Assembly (NCBI GenBank): GCA_963728965.1
Contig: CAVSMH010000011.1
Coordinates: 124,001-188,000 of the forward strand
DNA: 64,000 nucleotides
Source: DASQZT01 sp963728965
GTDB lineage: Bacteria > Acidobacteriota > Terriglobia > Bryobacterales > Bryobacteraceae
Direction of reading: 5' to 3'
Part shown: positions 16,849 through 24,514 of the stretch, piece after piece
Layout: each line of letters opens with the position of its first letter
Position numbering within the stretch: the stretch's first letter is position 1
Position numbers and translations under genes: made by a program
Notes under the pieces: generated by a model
What the model was told of the DNA's origin: nothing
What the model saw: only the letters and a program-made list of their open reading frames with translations
Database searches by the model: none

Positions 16849-18453
16849 ATGTCGATCGTAGCCGGAGTTGATTTCGGTACCCTCAGCGTCCGGGTCTCCC
16901 TATTCGATAGCGTCAAAGGGCGGCTGGGTTATGGCGCGGCGGAGTATCCGCTGCACCGCAGGAAAGAGGACCCGGACCACGCCACGCAGAGTCATGCCGA
17001 CCACATGAACGCGCTGGCGGAGGCCACGCGGCGGGCCATCGAAAACGCAGCGATTGACGGCCGGGCCATCGAGGCTATCGCGCTCGACACCACCGGTTCC
17101 AGTGTGATTCCGGTGAACGAGCGGCTCCAACCCATCGACGATTACTACCTGTGGTGCGACCACCGCGCGTGGAAAGAGGCCGGCCAGATTACCGCTTTGG
17201 CGCACGAGCGCGACCTGGAGGCGATCGACTGGTGCGGGGGCATCTACTCTTCGGAATGGGGATTCGCCAAGCTGTTGCATTGGCTGCGGAACAATCCCGG
17301 GAAGCGGACGCAGTTCGCTTCGGCGCTCGAGCATTGCGACATGGTGGCGGCGGTGTTGTGCGGAATCGGAGACCCGGCCCAGGCGGCACGCAGCGTGTGC
17401 GCCATGGGTCACAAGTGGATGTGGAATGCGGGCTTGGGCGGATTGCCGCCGGAGGAGTTTCTCGCCGGGCTCGATCCGCTCCTGGCCGGAACGCGCGACC
17501 GCCTGGAGGGCCGATACGCCACCTCCGATCAGATTGCCGGACACCTCTCGGCGGAGTGGGCCGCAAAGCTGGGGCTGCGCGCCGGCATTCCGATTCCGGT
17601 GGGCGCGTTCGACGCGCATTGGGACGCGATTGGCGCGGGTGTGCGGGTGGGCGATGTGGTGAACGTGGTGGGTACCTCCACGTGCATCATGGCCATCAGC
17701 GAACAGCCGGGACTCATTCCGGGAGTGTGCGGCGTCGTACCCGGCTCGATCCATCCGCGCTACACCGGGATTGAAGCGGGTCTTTCGGCCACGGGCGATA
17801 TCTTCGAGGCGGTCGCGCGCCGCGCGGGGACCACGGTGGCGGAACTTTCGAAAGGCCTGGAGAACTACCGCGCCGGCGAAACCGGGCTGCTGAGGCTCAC
17901 CTGGGATAACGGCGACCGCACGGTGCTGGTGAATCCGGAATTGAGCGGTGTGACGCTCGGCTGGCGGCTCACCCATACGGCGCAGGACGAGTTGTTCGCG
18001 GCCATCGAGGGAACGGCGTTCCACACCCGGGTGATCCTGGAACGAATGGAGCAGCACGGCGTGCCGGTGCGCCGCATCATCAATGGCGGCGGGGTGCCGC
18101 AAAAGAACGCGGTGCTCAACCAGGTGTACGCCAATGTGATGGGTAAGCCGATCCTGGTGCCGAAGGGCGACGTCACCAGCCTGGGCTCGGCGATCTTCGC
18201 CTTTCTGGCCGCGGGCGCGTTCGAGACCGTCGAGGAGGCCCAGGACGCGCTGTGCCCCGCCTACGCGACCATCGAACCGCAAGCGGCCGAGGCGGCAACC
18301 TACGCCGAACTCTACCCGCTGTACCACAAGTTGTATTTCAGTTTCGGGCAGCGGAAATCGGCGGCAGTCGAAATCGGCGATGTGCTGCCGGAGTTACGCG
18401 CCATTGGGGCGCGGGCCAGGGGAGGAAAGAGTGCTGGAAGCGCTGCGGACTGA
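16849..18453 (+). CDS. araB: L-ribulokinase (FGGY family)
   Basis: This 534-residue sugar kinase has the FGGY layout: an N-terminal phosphate-binding motif GVDFGTLSVRVSLFD, IALDTTGSSVIPV, and the ribulokinase-specific block SVCAMGHKWMWNAG at about residue 183. The C-terminal FGGY domain has RIINGGGVPQKNAVLNQVYA and ends with SLGSAIFAFLAAGAF. It phosphorylates L-ribulose to L-ribulose 5-phosphate. The length is slightly below E. coli AraB (566). It follows the isomerase with a 75-base gap and overlaps the start of araD by 23 bases, so the two are translationally coupled. Confidence 0.92.
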   Translation: MSIVAGVDFGTLSVRVSLFDSVKGRLGYGAAEYPLHRRKEDPDHATQSHADHMNALAEATRRAIENAAIDGRAIEAIALDTTGSSVIPVNERLQPIDDYYLWCDHRAWKEAGQITALAHERDLEAIDWCGGIYSSEWGFAKLLHWLRNNPGKRTQFASALEHCDMVAAVLCGIGDPAQAARSVCAMGHKWMWNAGLGGLPPEEFLAGLDPLLAGTRDRLEGRYATSDQIAGHLSAEWAAKLGLRAGIPIPVGAFDAHWDAIGAGVRVGDVVNVVGTSTCIMAISEQPGLIPGVCGVVPGSIHPRYTGIEAGLSATGDIFEAVARRAGTTVAELSKGLENYRAGETGLLRLTWDNGDRTVLVNPELSGVTLGWRLTHTAQDELFAAIEGTAFHTRVILERMEQHGVPVRRIINGGGVPQKNAVLNQVYANVMGKPILVPKGDVTSLGSAIFAFLAAGAFETVEEAQDALCPAYATIEPQAAEAATYAELYPLYHKLYFSFGQRKSAAVEIGDVLPELRAIGARARGGKSAGSAAD

Positions 18454-19120
18454 AGTTCTGGAAGCCAACCTCGAATTGGTCCGGCGGGGGCTGGTCATCT
18501 ATACGTTCGGCAATGCCAGCGGCGTCTCGCGGGAGCGCGGGCTGGCGGTGATCAAGCCCAGCGGCGTTCCCTACGAGAAGATGAGGGCGGACGACATGGT
18601 CATTACCGATCTCGAAGGCCGCCTGGTGGAAGGGCACTTGCGGCCCTCCTCCGACCTGGCCACGCACGTCGCGCTGTACCGCGCGTTTCCGGATATCGGC
18701 GGCGTGGTGCACACGCACTCCCGCCATGCCACGGCATGGGCTCAGGCGCGCCGCGAAATCCCGTGCTTGGGAACGACTCACGCCGACTACTTCCACGGCG
18801 CGGTTCCGGTGACCGACGAACTGACGGCGGAGGAGATCGAATCCGAATACGAAGCCAATACCGGGGTGGCGATCGTGCGCCGCATGGAGGGGATGGAGCC
18901 GTTGGCATGCCCGGCCGTGCTGGTGGCGGGCCACGGTCCTTTTGCGTGGGGCAAATCGGTAGCGGATGCCGTCCACAACGCCGTGATTGTGGAGGAACTG
19001 GCGGCCATGGCGTGGCAGACTCTGACCATCAACCCGGAGGTCCGGCCGATCTCCGAGTCGTTGCGCGACAAGCATCATTTCCGGAAACACGGACCGAAAG
19101 CCACCTACGGCCAAAGATAG
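18431..19120 (+). CDS. araD: L-ribulose-5-phosphate 4-epimerase (class II aldolase family)
   Basis: I place the start at GTG 18431, five bases after GGAGG inside the 3' end of araB. This gives 229 residues, very close to E. coli AraD (231). Zn-binding and active-site motifs of the family are visible: GNASGVSRERGLAVIKPSGVPY, VVHTHSRHATAWAQA (two metal His), and VLVAGHGPFAWGKSVADAVHNA (third His). The reaction yields D-xylulose 5-phosphate for the pentose phosphate pathway and completes the route from arabinose. It is the last gene of the operon; a 164-base gap follows. Confidence 0.93.
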   Translation: MLEALRTEVLEANLELVRRGLVIYTFGNASGVSRERGLAVIKPSGVPYEKMRADDMVITDLEGRLVEGHLRPSSDLATHVALYRAFPDIGGVVHTHSRHATAWAQARREIPCLGTTHADYFHGAVPVTDELTAEEIESEYEANTGVAIVRRMEGMEPLACPAVLVAGHGPFAWGKSVADAVHNAVIVEELAAMAWQTLTINPEVRPISESLRDKHHFRKHGPKATYGQR

Positions 19121-19284
19121 GACGCCAAGAGTTCCCGGACATTCCGATTGTTGCTTTCGACACACCCGGACTTGTGGCGGGCGCAACCTGGGCGGTCTCC
19201 GCCGGTTTACTCGTGATACGATCGATCCGCTTTTGACACCGTACTCGTGTGAGCGACGGAATCGAGAGTTGAAAGAGGCATCTG

Positions 19285-20886
19285 ATGAATCCCCGAAGAA
19301 CCATTCCCCTTCCCGGCAGCGAACGGCGACCGGTCCGTGGAGCACGCGTGAAAGGACCGATCAGCGGAGATGAACCCATCGAGGTTCGCATCACGCTGAA
19401 GGCGCCGGAGTCTCTCCAAAAAAAGGTGGACGAACTGTCGAAAGAGCCGCTCGGCAAGCGCCAATACGCGAGCCGCGAGGAGTTCGACAAGGAGTACGCC
19501 ACCGACGAAGCCACCATCGAAAAGGTCGAACAGTTCGCGCGCGATCACAACCTGAGCGTGAGCCGCATCGATCGCGCGCAGCATGCCGTCTATCTCACCG
19601 GAAACGCACGCGACCTCAGCCAGGCGTTCAGCACCTATCTGGAATGCTACGAAGAGCCGAGCGGCGCCACCTACCGCGGGCGTACGGGAGCCATCCAGGT
19701 GCCCGAAGAACTCGCGGATATGATCGTGAGCGTCAACGGGTTGGACGACCGTCCAGTAGCCAGGCCCAAGGTACGTTTGCGTCCCGCGCTCGAAGCGCAC
19801 GCCGGGCCGACAGTGAATTACACTCCACAGGAACTGGCGCGGCTGTACTCGTTTCCGGCGGTTGCCAATCCGGGCAAGGGGCAGTGCATCGCCATCATCG
19901 AGCTCGGGGGCGGCTTCCGGCAATCGGACCTGAACACGTACTTCGGCAAGGGCGGTCCGAAGGTCACGGCGGTCTCGGTGGATCGCGGCCGAAACCATCC
20001 CACGGGGAATCCCGACAGTGCGGACGGCGAAGTCATGCTGGATATTGAAGTGGCCGGCGCCATCGCTCCCAAGGCCAATATCGCGGTTTACTTTGCGCCC
20101 AACACGAATAAGGGTTTTCTGGACGCGATCAGCGCGGCGGTACACGACAAGACGCGGAAGCCCTCGGTGATCTCGATCAGTTGGGGCAGTCCGGAAGACG
20201 GCGGGGGTTACAGCACGGCCAGCCTGAACGCGTTCGATCAGGTGTTTCTGGCGGCGGCCGCGCTGGGCGTCACGGTGCTGGCCGCTTCCGGCGACAGCGG
20301 CTCGAGCGACGGCATGCCAGCCGGCGACCATGTCGATTTTCCGGCGGCGAGTCCGCGGGTGACCGGCTGCGGCGGCACGCGCCTGCTGGCGCCGGACAAG
20401 CAGACCATTCAGAGCGAAACGGTGTGGAACGATGGCGTACAGGGCGGCGCCACCGGCGGCGGGGTGAGCCGCCTGTTTCCGGTACCCGATTACCAACAGG
20501 GACTGACGGCCGCGCGCACCGACCGAACCGCACCCGCGCTGACGGGCCGCGGCGTGCCCGACCTGGCGGCCAATGCGGACCCGGTGACCGGTTACGAGGT
20601 GCTGGTGGACGGGCAGCGGTTCGCCATCGGCGGCACCAGCGCGGTGGCGCCGCTGATGGCCGCCCTGGTGGCCATTCTCAACCAGCAGATCGGCAAGCCG
20701 ATCGGGTTCTGGAATCCGATTCTGTATTCGGCGGTCGGCGGCCAGGCGGTTCGCGACGTTTCGAGCGGCGATAACGGCACGTACGCCGCGGCCAAGGGTT
20801 GGGACGCCTGCACCGGGGTCGGCGCGCCCGTCGGCACGGCCATGCTGGGCCTGCTCTCGGGCACGGCGATCAACGCCGCGACCTGA
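19285..20886 (+). CDS. S53-family serine-carboxyl peptidase (sedolisin/kumamolisin)
   Basis: This 533-residue protein has an N-terminal activation (pro-kumamolisin) domain of about 170 residues. The subtilisin-like catalytic domain has the sedolisin set Glu249 and Asp253 (DGEVMLDIEVAG), Asp337 (AASGDSGSSDG) and Ser452 (IGGTSAVAPL). A C-terminal calcium-site region (RDVSSGDNG) is also present. No typical signal peptide is seen at the N-terminus, as is known for other bacterial kumamolisin-like enzymes. Members are acid-active endopeptidases, which fits an organism of acidic soil. The ribosome-binding site AAGAGG is weak. Confidence 0.9.
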   Translation: MNPRRTIPLPGSERRPVRGARVKGPISGDEPIEVRITLKAPESLQKKVDELSKEPLGKRQYASREEFDKEYATDEATIEKVEQFARDHNLSVSRIDRAQHAVYLTGNARDLSQAFSTYLECYEEPSGATYRGRTGAIQVPEELADMIVSVNGLDDRPVARPKVRLRPALEAHAGPTVNYTPQELARLYSFPAVANPGKGQCIAIIELGGGFRQSDLNTYFGKGGPKVTAVSVDRGRNHPTGNPDSADGEVMLDIEVAGAIAPKANIAVYFAPNTNKGFLDAISAAVHDKTRKPSVISISWGSPEDGGGYSTASLNAFDQVFLAAAALGVTVLAASGDSGSSDGMPAGDHVDFPAASPRVTGCGGTRLLAPDKQTIQSETVWNDGVQGGATGGGVSRLFPVPDYQQGLTAARTDRTAPALTGRGVPDLAANADPVTGYEVLVDGQRFAIGGTSAVAPLMAALVAILNQQIGKPIGFWNPILYSAVGGQAVRDVSSGDNGTYAAAKGWDACTGVGAPVGTAMLGLLSGTAINAAT

Positions 20887-20961
20887 CCGGCGGCGGGCTC
20901 CCGGGCCCAGCGCGAATTCTCAGTCACAAGAAATCCGCTCAGCCGGATCAATGACTTAGCC

Positions 20962-21003
20962 TGCCATCCGATTGCCGGCCTGCTAACGTGCAATCGGATA
21001 GCA
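20962..21003. promoter_or_regulatory. Long hairpin ending at the start codon of the glycosyltransferase gene
   Basis: The arms at 20962-20975 and 20990-21003 pair over 14 bp with one mismatch (core ATCCGATTGC / GCAATCGGAT), with a 14-base loop. The right arm ends at the base before the ATG at 21004, and no Shine-Dalgarno sequence is visible there. It could end the protease transcript or mask translation start of the next gene. Confidence 0.55.
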
Positions 21004-22020
21004 ATGTCTGAAAGACCAATCAAACTAGCACTTGCCTACAAAAACTTCGCGGCGAACCGCAACATCAGCCACATCGGCTTGGGCGTCTCCGCGATGAATA
21101 CGTCGAAGTCACTGCGACGAGCTGGAATTCACACCGAGGTGTGGCCGATTCTGGATGCGGCCGATCTGCGCCGCCGCCTGGACGGCTCGGGAGTCACTCA
21201 CGTGGTGATCTCGGCACCGTGGGTTCCCTCCACGGACTTACAGCGGATGACGATCGACTTACCCGATGTTCAGTTCGCCGTCGTGTGTCACTCGAACGTC
21301 GGATTCCTTCAGGCGGATGCCAATGGCGTGCGCCTGTTCGGAGAAGGGATGGAGGTCGAACGCGGATCGCACAACTTCCGCATGGCGGGCAACAGCCGCA
21401 AGTTCGTGGAGTGGGTGGAGAACACCTTCGAGGTTCCCTGCCAATATCTGCCGAATCTCTACTACCTGGATAACCACGTACCGGTGAACCGGCCGATCTT
21501 CCGCGGCGGCCTGTTGCGCATCGGCGCGTTCGGCGCGACACGCGCCCTCAAAAACCTGATGTCGGCGGCGGGAGCGGCGCTGGCGATCTCGCGGGATTTC
21601 GACGTGGACCTGGAACTGTGGGTGAACTCGGGACGCGACGAGGGCGGGGGCGGCATCCTGCGAGCGGTGGCGGAGATGTTCGGCATCACGCGCCATGCCA
21701 AAGTGGTTCACGCCGGCTGGCAATCCTGGCACAATCACCGCAAGACCGTGTCGCAGATGGACCTGCTGGTTTCGTGCTCCTACACCGAATCGTTCAATAT
21801 GGTGACGGCGGATGGCGTGGCCGAAGGCGTGGCCTCGGTCACCTCCGACGCGATCGACTGGGTGCCGCGGCACTGGCAGGCGCAGGCGGACAACGTGCTC
21901 GACATCGCGCGGATCGGCCGGTACCTGCTCTGCGATCCGCACAGCGGCGCCGACGGTTTGCGCGCCCTCGAACGGCACAATTCCGAAGGTATCAGCCTGT
22001 GGCGGGGGTTCCTGGCGTGA
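21004..22020 (+). CDS. Glycosyltransferase-like protein (GT4-type fold)
   Basis: This 338-residue protein has the two-domain outline of GT-B glycosyltransferases. The N-terminal half includes RNISHIGLGVSAMNTSKSLRRAGIHTEVWP. The C-terminal half has LLRIGAFGATRALKNLMSA, VVHAGWQSW and MDLLVSCSYTESFNMVTADGVAEGV, which corresponds to the donor-binding EX7E-like region (SYTESFNMVTADG) of GT4 enzymes. Donor and acceptor are unknown. It stands alone between the protease and tRNA-Gly, and its start codon abuts a long hairpin with no ribosome-binding site. GT4 assignment is by pattern only. Confidence 0.65.
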   Translation: MSERPIKLALAYKNFAANRNISHIGLGVSAMNTSKSLRRAGIHTEVWPILDAADLRRRLDGSGVTHVVISAPWVPSTDLQRMTIDLPDVQFAVVCHSNVGFLQADANGVRLFGEGMEVERGSHNFRMAGNSRKFVEWVENTFEVPCQYLPNLYYLDNHVPVNRPIFRGGLLRIGAFGATRALKNLMSAAGAALAISRDFDVDLELWVNSGRDEGGGGILRAVAEMFGITRHAKVVHAGWQSWHNHRKTVSQMDLLVSCSYTESFNMVTADGVAEGVASVTSDAIDWVPRHWQAQADNVLDIARIGRYLLCDPHSGADGLRALERHNSEGISLWRGFLA

Positions 22021-22029
22021 AGGCCGGAG

Positions 22030-22104
22030 TGGAGCGGGGTACGGGAGTCGAACCCGTCTAAATCAGCTTGGAAGGCTGACGCCCGACCGCTAGGCCAACC
22101 CCGC
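22030..22104 (-). tRNA. tRNA-Gly (anticodon UCC), CCA encoded
   Basis: The reverse complement folds as a class I tRNA. The acceptor stem is GCGGGGT/ACCCCGC, the anticodon stem TCAGC/GCTGA encloses a loop with TCC, and the T-arm is ACGGG-TTCGACT-CCCGT. The discriminator is T and the CCA tail is encoded at 22030-22032. The gene begins ten bases after the stop of the convergent glycosyltransferase gene. Confidence 0.95.
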
Positions 22105-22181
22105 TCGGAATTCTTTCCTCACATTCTAACAGGTTGCCGCGGCTGTCCCTGGGCGGCGGAAACGGTTGCGGCGCGGAGCGG

Positions 22182-23447
22182 CTATCGTTTCGCCTGGAGC
22201 GTACGCAGCGCCCGCAGCGCCTCTTTGGCGACCTCCGGATCGGGATCGTTGCTGAGCTTTTGGAGCTCGGGAACGCTGGTCTGGTCGCCGCTGCGGGCCA
22301 GCACGCCGGCCAGGCCGATCTTCTCGTCCTTCGTGCCGGTTTGCATGGGGCGGTAAAGGGCTTTGCGCACCTGGTCGTCGCGCGCCAGTTCCACCAGGAA
22401 CGGGAACGCCACACCATGGTAGGCCGACGAATTCAAATTGTTGATGAGGTATTGCAGCGGGCTGAACTCGCTCAACTGGGTCTGGCCGAGCATGACCTGG
22501 GCGAAGGCCAGGGAAAGCCGGGCGGAAGTCTTGCCTTCGTCCTGCCATGCCTTCTGGAGTGTGGGCAGGTCCGCCGGATCGCGCAGGCGGGCGAAACCCT
22601 CGGCCGCGGCGGCCCGCAGCCGGTCATCCTTATCGCCCAGGTATTGGAGGTATAGGCTGCGGCTTCCGGGATCGGGCAGCATGCCGATGGCGGTGAGCGC
22701 GGCACGCCTCACGTTCTTATCGCGGGCGATTTTGAGCACGTCCTTGAGGCCGGGCAAGGCTTGCTTATTGCGCAGAAGGCCGGCGGTTTCGATGGCGGCG
22801 ATCTGCACTTTGGAATCGAGGTCGTGCAGCAGGAAGCTGACGCGCGGTCCGGCGGATTCGTCGCGAATCTTCTGGATGGCGATCAGGGACTCGTAGATCA
22901 CATCGGTATTCTTGGAATGCGCGGCCTCGATGAGGTCGGGCAGCGCCGCGCGTCCCCGCAACACGCCGAGCGCGCGGGCGGCATTGGCGCGCGATTCCAT
23001 GCTGGAGCCGCTGCGTGCCAGGATACCGAGCGCGGCGATCACTTCCGGGCGAACCTCGACATATGGGTCGATCACCTGGTCGTTGGTGTCGGTGAATTTG
23101 CCTTTGATGCTGGTGCCCGCACGCCGGAGGGAGGAGCCGAAGCCGGTATCGACGTAACCGGGCAGGTAGAAATTGACGAGGCCGTCGGTGGCGCGAATCT
23201 GCACCTCAGAGTCGTTATCGCGCGTGGCCTGGATCAACGGATCGAGACTGTGCTGCGTGCCGATTTCGGTGAGCTGCTTGACGACTTCCACGCGTACATC
23301 GGTGGTGGGATTCTTGAGCAGTTCCTGTAACCGGGCGATGGCCGCTGTACCTTCCTTGGCGATCTCGCGCACATCTTTTGTGCGCACTTCCTGGGCGGAC
23401 AGAACAGGGACCAGGAACACAATGGTGGCGGCAAGACAGGTGCGCAT
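22182..23447 (-). CDS. Secreted HEAT-repeat protein
   Basis: This 421-residue protein has a signal peptide (MRTCLAATIVFLVPVLSAQ) and is otherwise a run of HEAT/PBS-lyase-like helical repeats. Examples are LLKNPTTDVRVEVVKQLTEIG, KDKNVRRAALTAIGMLPDPG, and the last one, LSNDPDPEVAKEALRALRTL. HEAT solenoids are protein-protein interaction scaffolds; no catalytic residues are visible. It is the last gene of the BlaI-BlaR1-like operon, 46 bases after the repeat protein, so it may act with them in the periplasm. Confidence 0.8.
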   Translation of the reverse strand: MRTCLAATIVFLVPVLSAQEVRTKDVREIAKEGTAAIARLQELLKNPTTDVRVEVVKQLTEIGTQHSLDPLIQATRDNDSEVQIRATDGLVNFYLPGYVDTGFGSSLRRAGTSIKGKFTDTNDQVIDPYVEVRPEVIAALGILARSGSSMESRANAARALGVLRGRAALPDLIEAAHSKNTDVIYESLIAIQKIRDESAGPRVSFLLHDLDSKVQIAAIETAGLLRNKQALPGLKDVLKIARDKNVRRAALTAIGMLPDPGSRSLYLQYLGDKDDRLRAAAAEGFARLRDPADLPTLQKAWQDEGKTSARLSLAFAQVMLGQTQLSEFSPLQYLINNLNSSAYHGVAFPFLVELARDDQVRKALYRPMQTGTKDEKIGLAGVLARSGDQTSVPELQKLSNDPDPEVAKEALRALRTLQAKR

Positions 23448-23493
23448 AATTCTATGCTACCTGTTAGACGCGCCGGCTGACGCAAAAGGCGAG

Positions 23494-24513
23494 TCAATCG
23501 ACACCGTGAATCTTCAATTTTTCGATCTGGGCGGCGGTGAGATTGCGCAAACCGGAATCGCGCAGGCGCCGCAGGTACCCGCTGTCCACTCCGTGGATGC
23601 GCAGCGCCACCAGCTCGCCCGGCGTGAAGTCGTAGCCGAGGTCCTTCGTGTCGTTAATGAATTCGGTGGAGACCCCCTGGATGCGCAGCTCCGTGATCTG
23701 GCTGACGGGCAGGGTGCCGAAACCCGCATCTTTGAGGCCCTTCAGGTACCCCGCGGTTACGCCGTGGATCCGCAATTCGACCATATCGGAGGCGCGCGGC
23801 TGCAGGCCGTAGGCTGTGAGGTCGCGCATGAAACGGGAGTCGACGCCGTGAATGCGCAACTCCACAATCTGGCTGGAGGTGAGATTGTATCCGGCGCTCT
23901 TCAGATCGCGGATGAATTCGGTGGACACGCCGTGGATGCGCATGTCGATGTAGTCCTGCGCAGAGAGATTCCGGTAGCCGGCCTGCTGGACGTCCTGCAC
24001 GTAGTCGAGGTTCACGCCGTGGATCCGCAGATCGACCAGTTGACTGGTGGAGGCATGGAGGCCGGCATCGCGTAGGCCGCGAGCGAAGTCGAGGCCGACG
24101 CCGATCAGCATCATGGTGAATTGCCGGTCTGCGGAGGGGGCGTCGTAGCCCAGCGCTTTCAAGTTCGCGGCGAACTCCGGATTGGGAACGTAGGTAAACG
24201 TCCCCGACCCTCGCCCGAAGGAGAACCTTCCCTCACAAACCAGCCGGCCGGCGTCCTGGAAGTATTCGAAGCGGGCCGACCCGCCGTTCTCGATGGTGTT
24301 GCGGGAGAGACCGCGGAAATCCGACAGGCGCACGTCGTTGCTGTTCGACCAGTGGCTGCCGGGTTTCCAGCGCTCGATGCGGAGTTGCACGCGTCCGGAC
24401 GAATCGGACGGCTTGATCTGCCATTCCTGCCGCGGTTCCTGGCCCGCCGCCACGAGGACCAGCAGCAACACTCCCCCCGCGATGGACGCCAGAAGTAGCG
24501 ATCGGTCGCGCAT
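23494..24513 (-). CDS. Exported protein made of tandem ~29-residue repeats
   Basis: This 339-residue protein has an N-terminal signal or membrane anchor (about residues 5-23). A short domain follows (residues ~30-110, with RFEYFQDAGRLVCEGRFSFG). The rest is about eight tandem repeats of 28-30 residues with the core 'RIHGV...(Y/F)...L...AG...L...QIVEL', ending in KIHGVD. Sequence between repeats is degenerate but the RIHGV core is nearly invariant. The same repeat forms the C-terminus of the M56 protease encoded one base upstream. I know no function for it; a helical solenoid and a partner role to the protease are inferred. The start is ATG at 24511-24513. Confidence 0.75.
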   Translation of the reverse strand: MRDRSLLLASIAGGVLLLVLVAAGQEPRQEWQIKPSDSSGRVQLRIERWKPGSHWSNSNDVRLSDFRGLSRNTIENGGSARFEYFQDAGRLVCEGRFSFGRGSGTFTYVPNPEFAANLKALGYDAPSADRQFTMMLIGVGLDFARGLRDAGLHASTSQLVDLRIHGVNLDYVQDVQQAGYRNLSAQDYIDMRIHGVSTEFIRDLKSAGYNLTSSQIVELRIHGVDSRFMRDLTAYGLQPRASDMVELRIHGVTAGYLKGLKDAGFGTLPVSQITELRIQGVSTEFINDTKDLGYDFTPGELVALRIHGVDSGYLRRLRDSGLRNLTAAQIEKLKIHGVD

Positions 24514-24514
24514 A

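Noticed and set aside
22030..22104. tRNA-adjacent integration site (attachment site for an island)
   Set aside because: No integrase gene and no direct repeat of the tRNA 3' end were seen near either tRNA gene.
23494..24513. Possible CRISPR-like array because of evenly spaced similar DNA units
   Set aside because: The units are ~85 bases, imperfect, and keep one open frame with a conserved RIHGV core, so they are protein-coding repeats.
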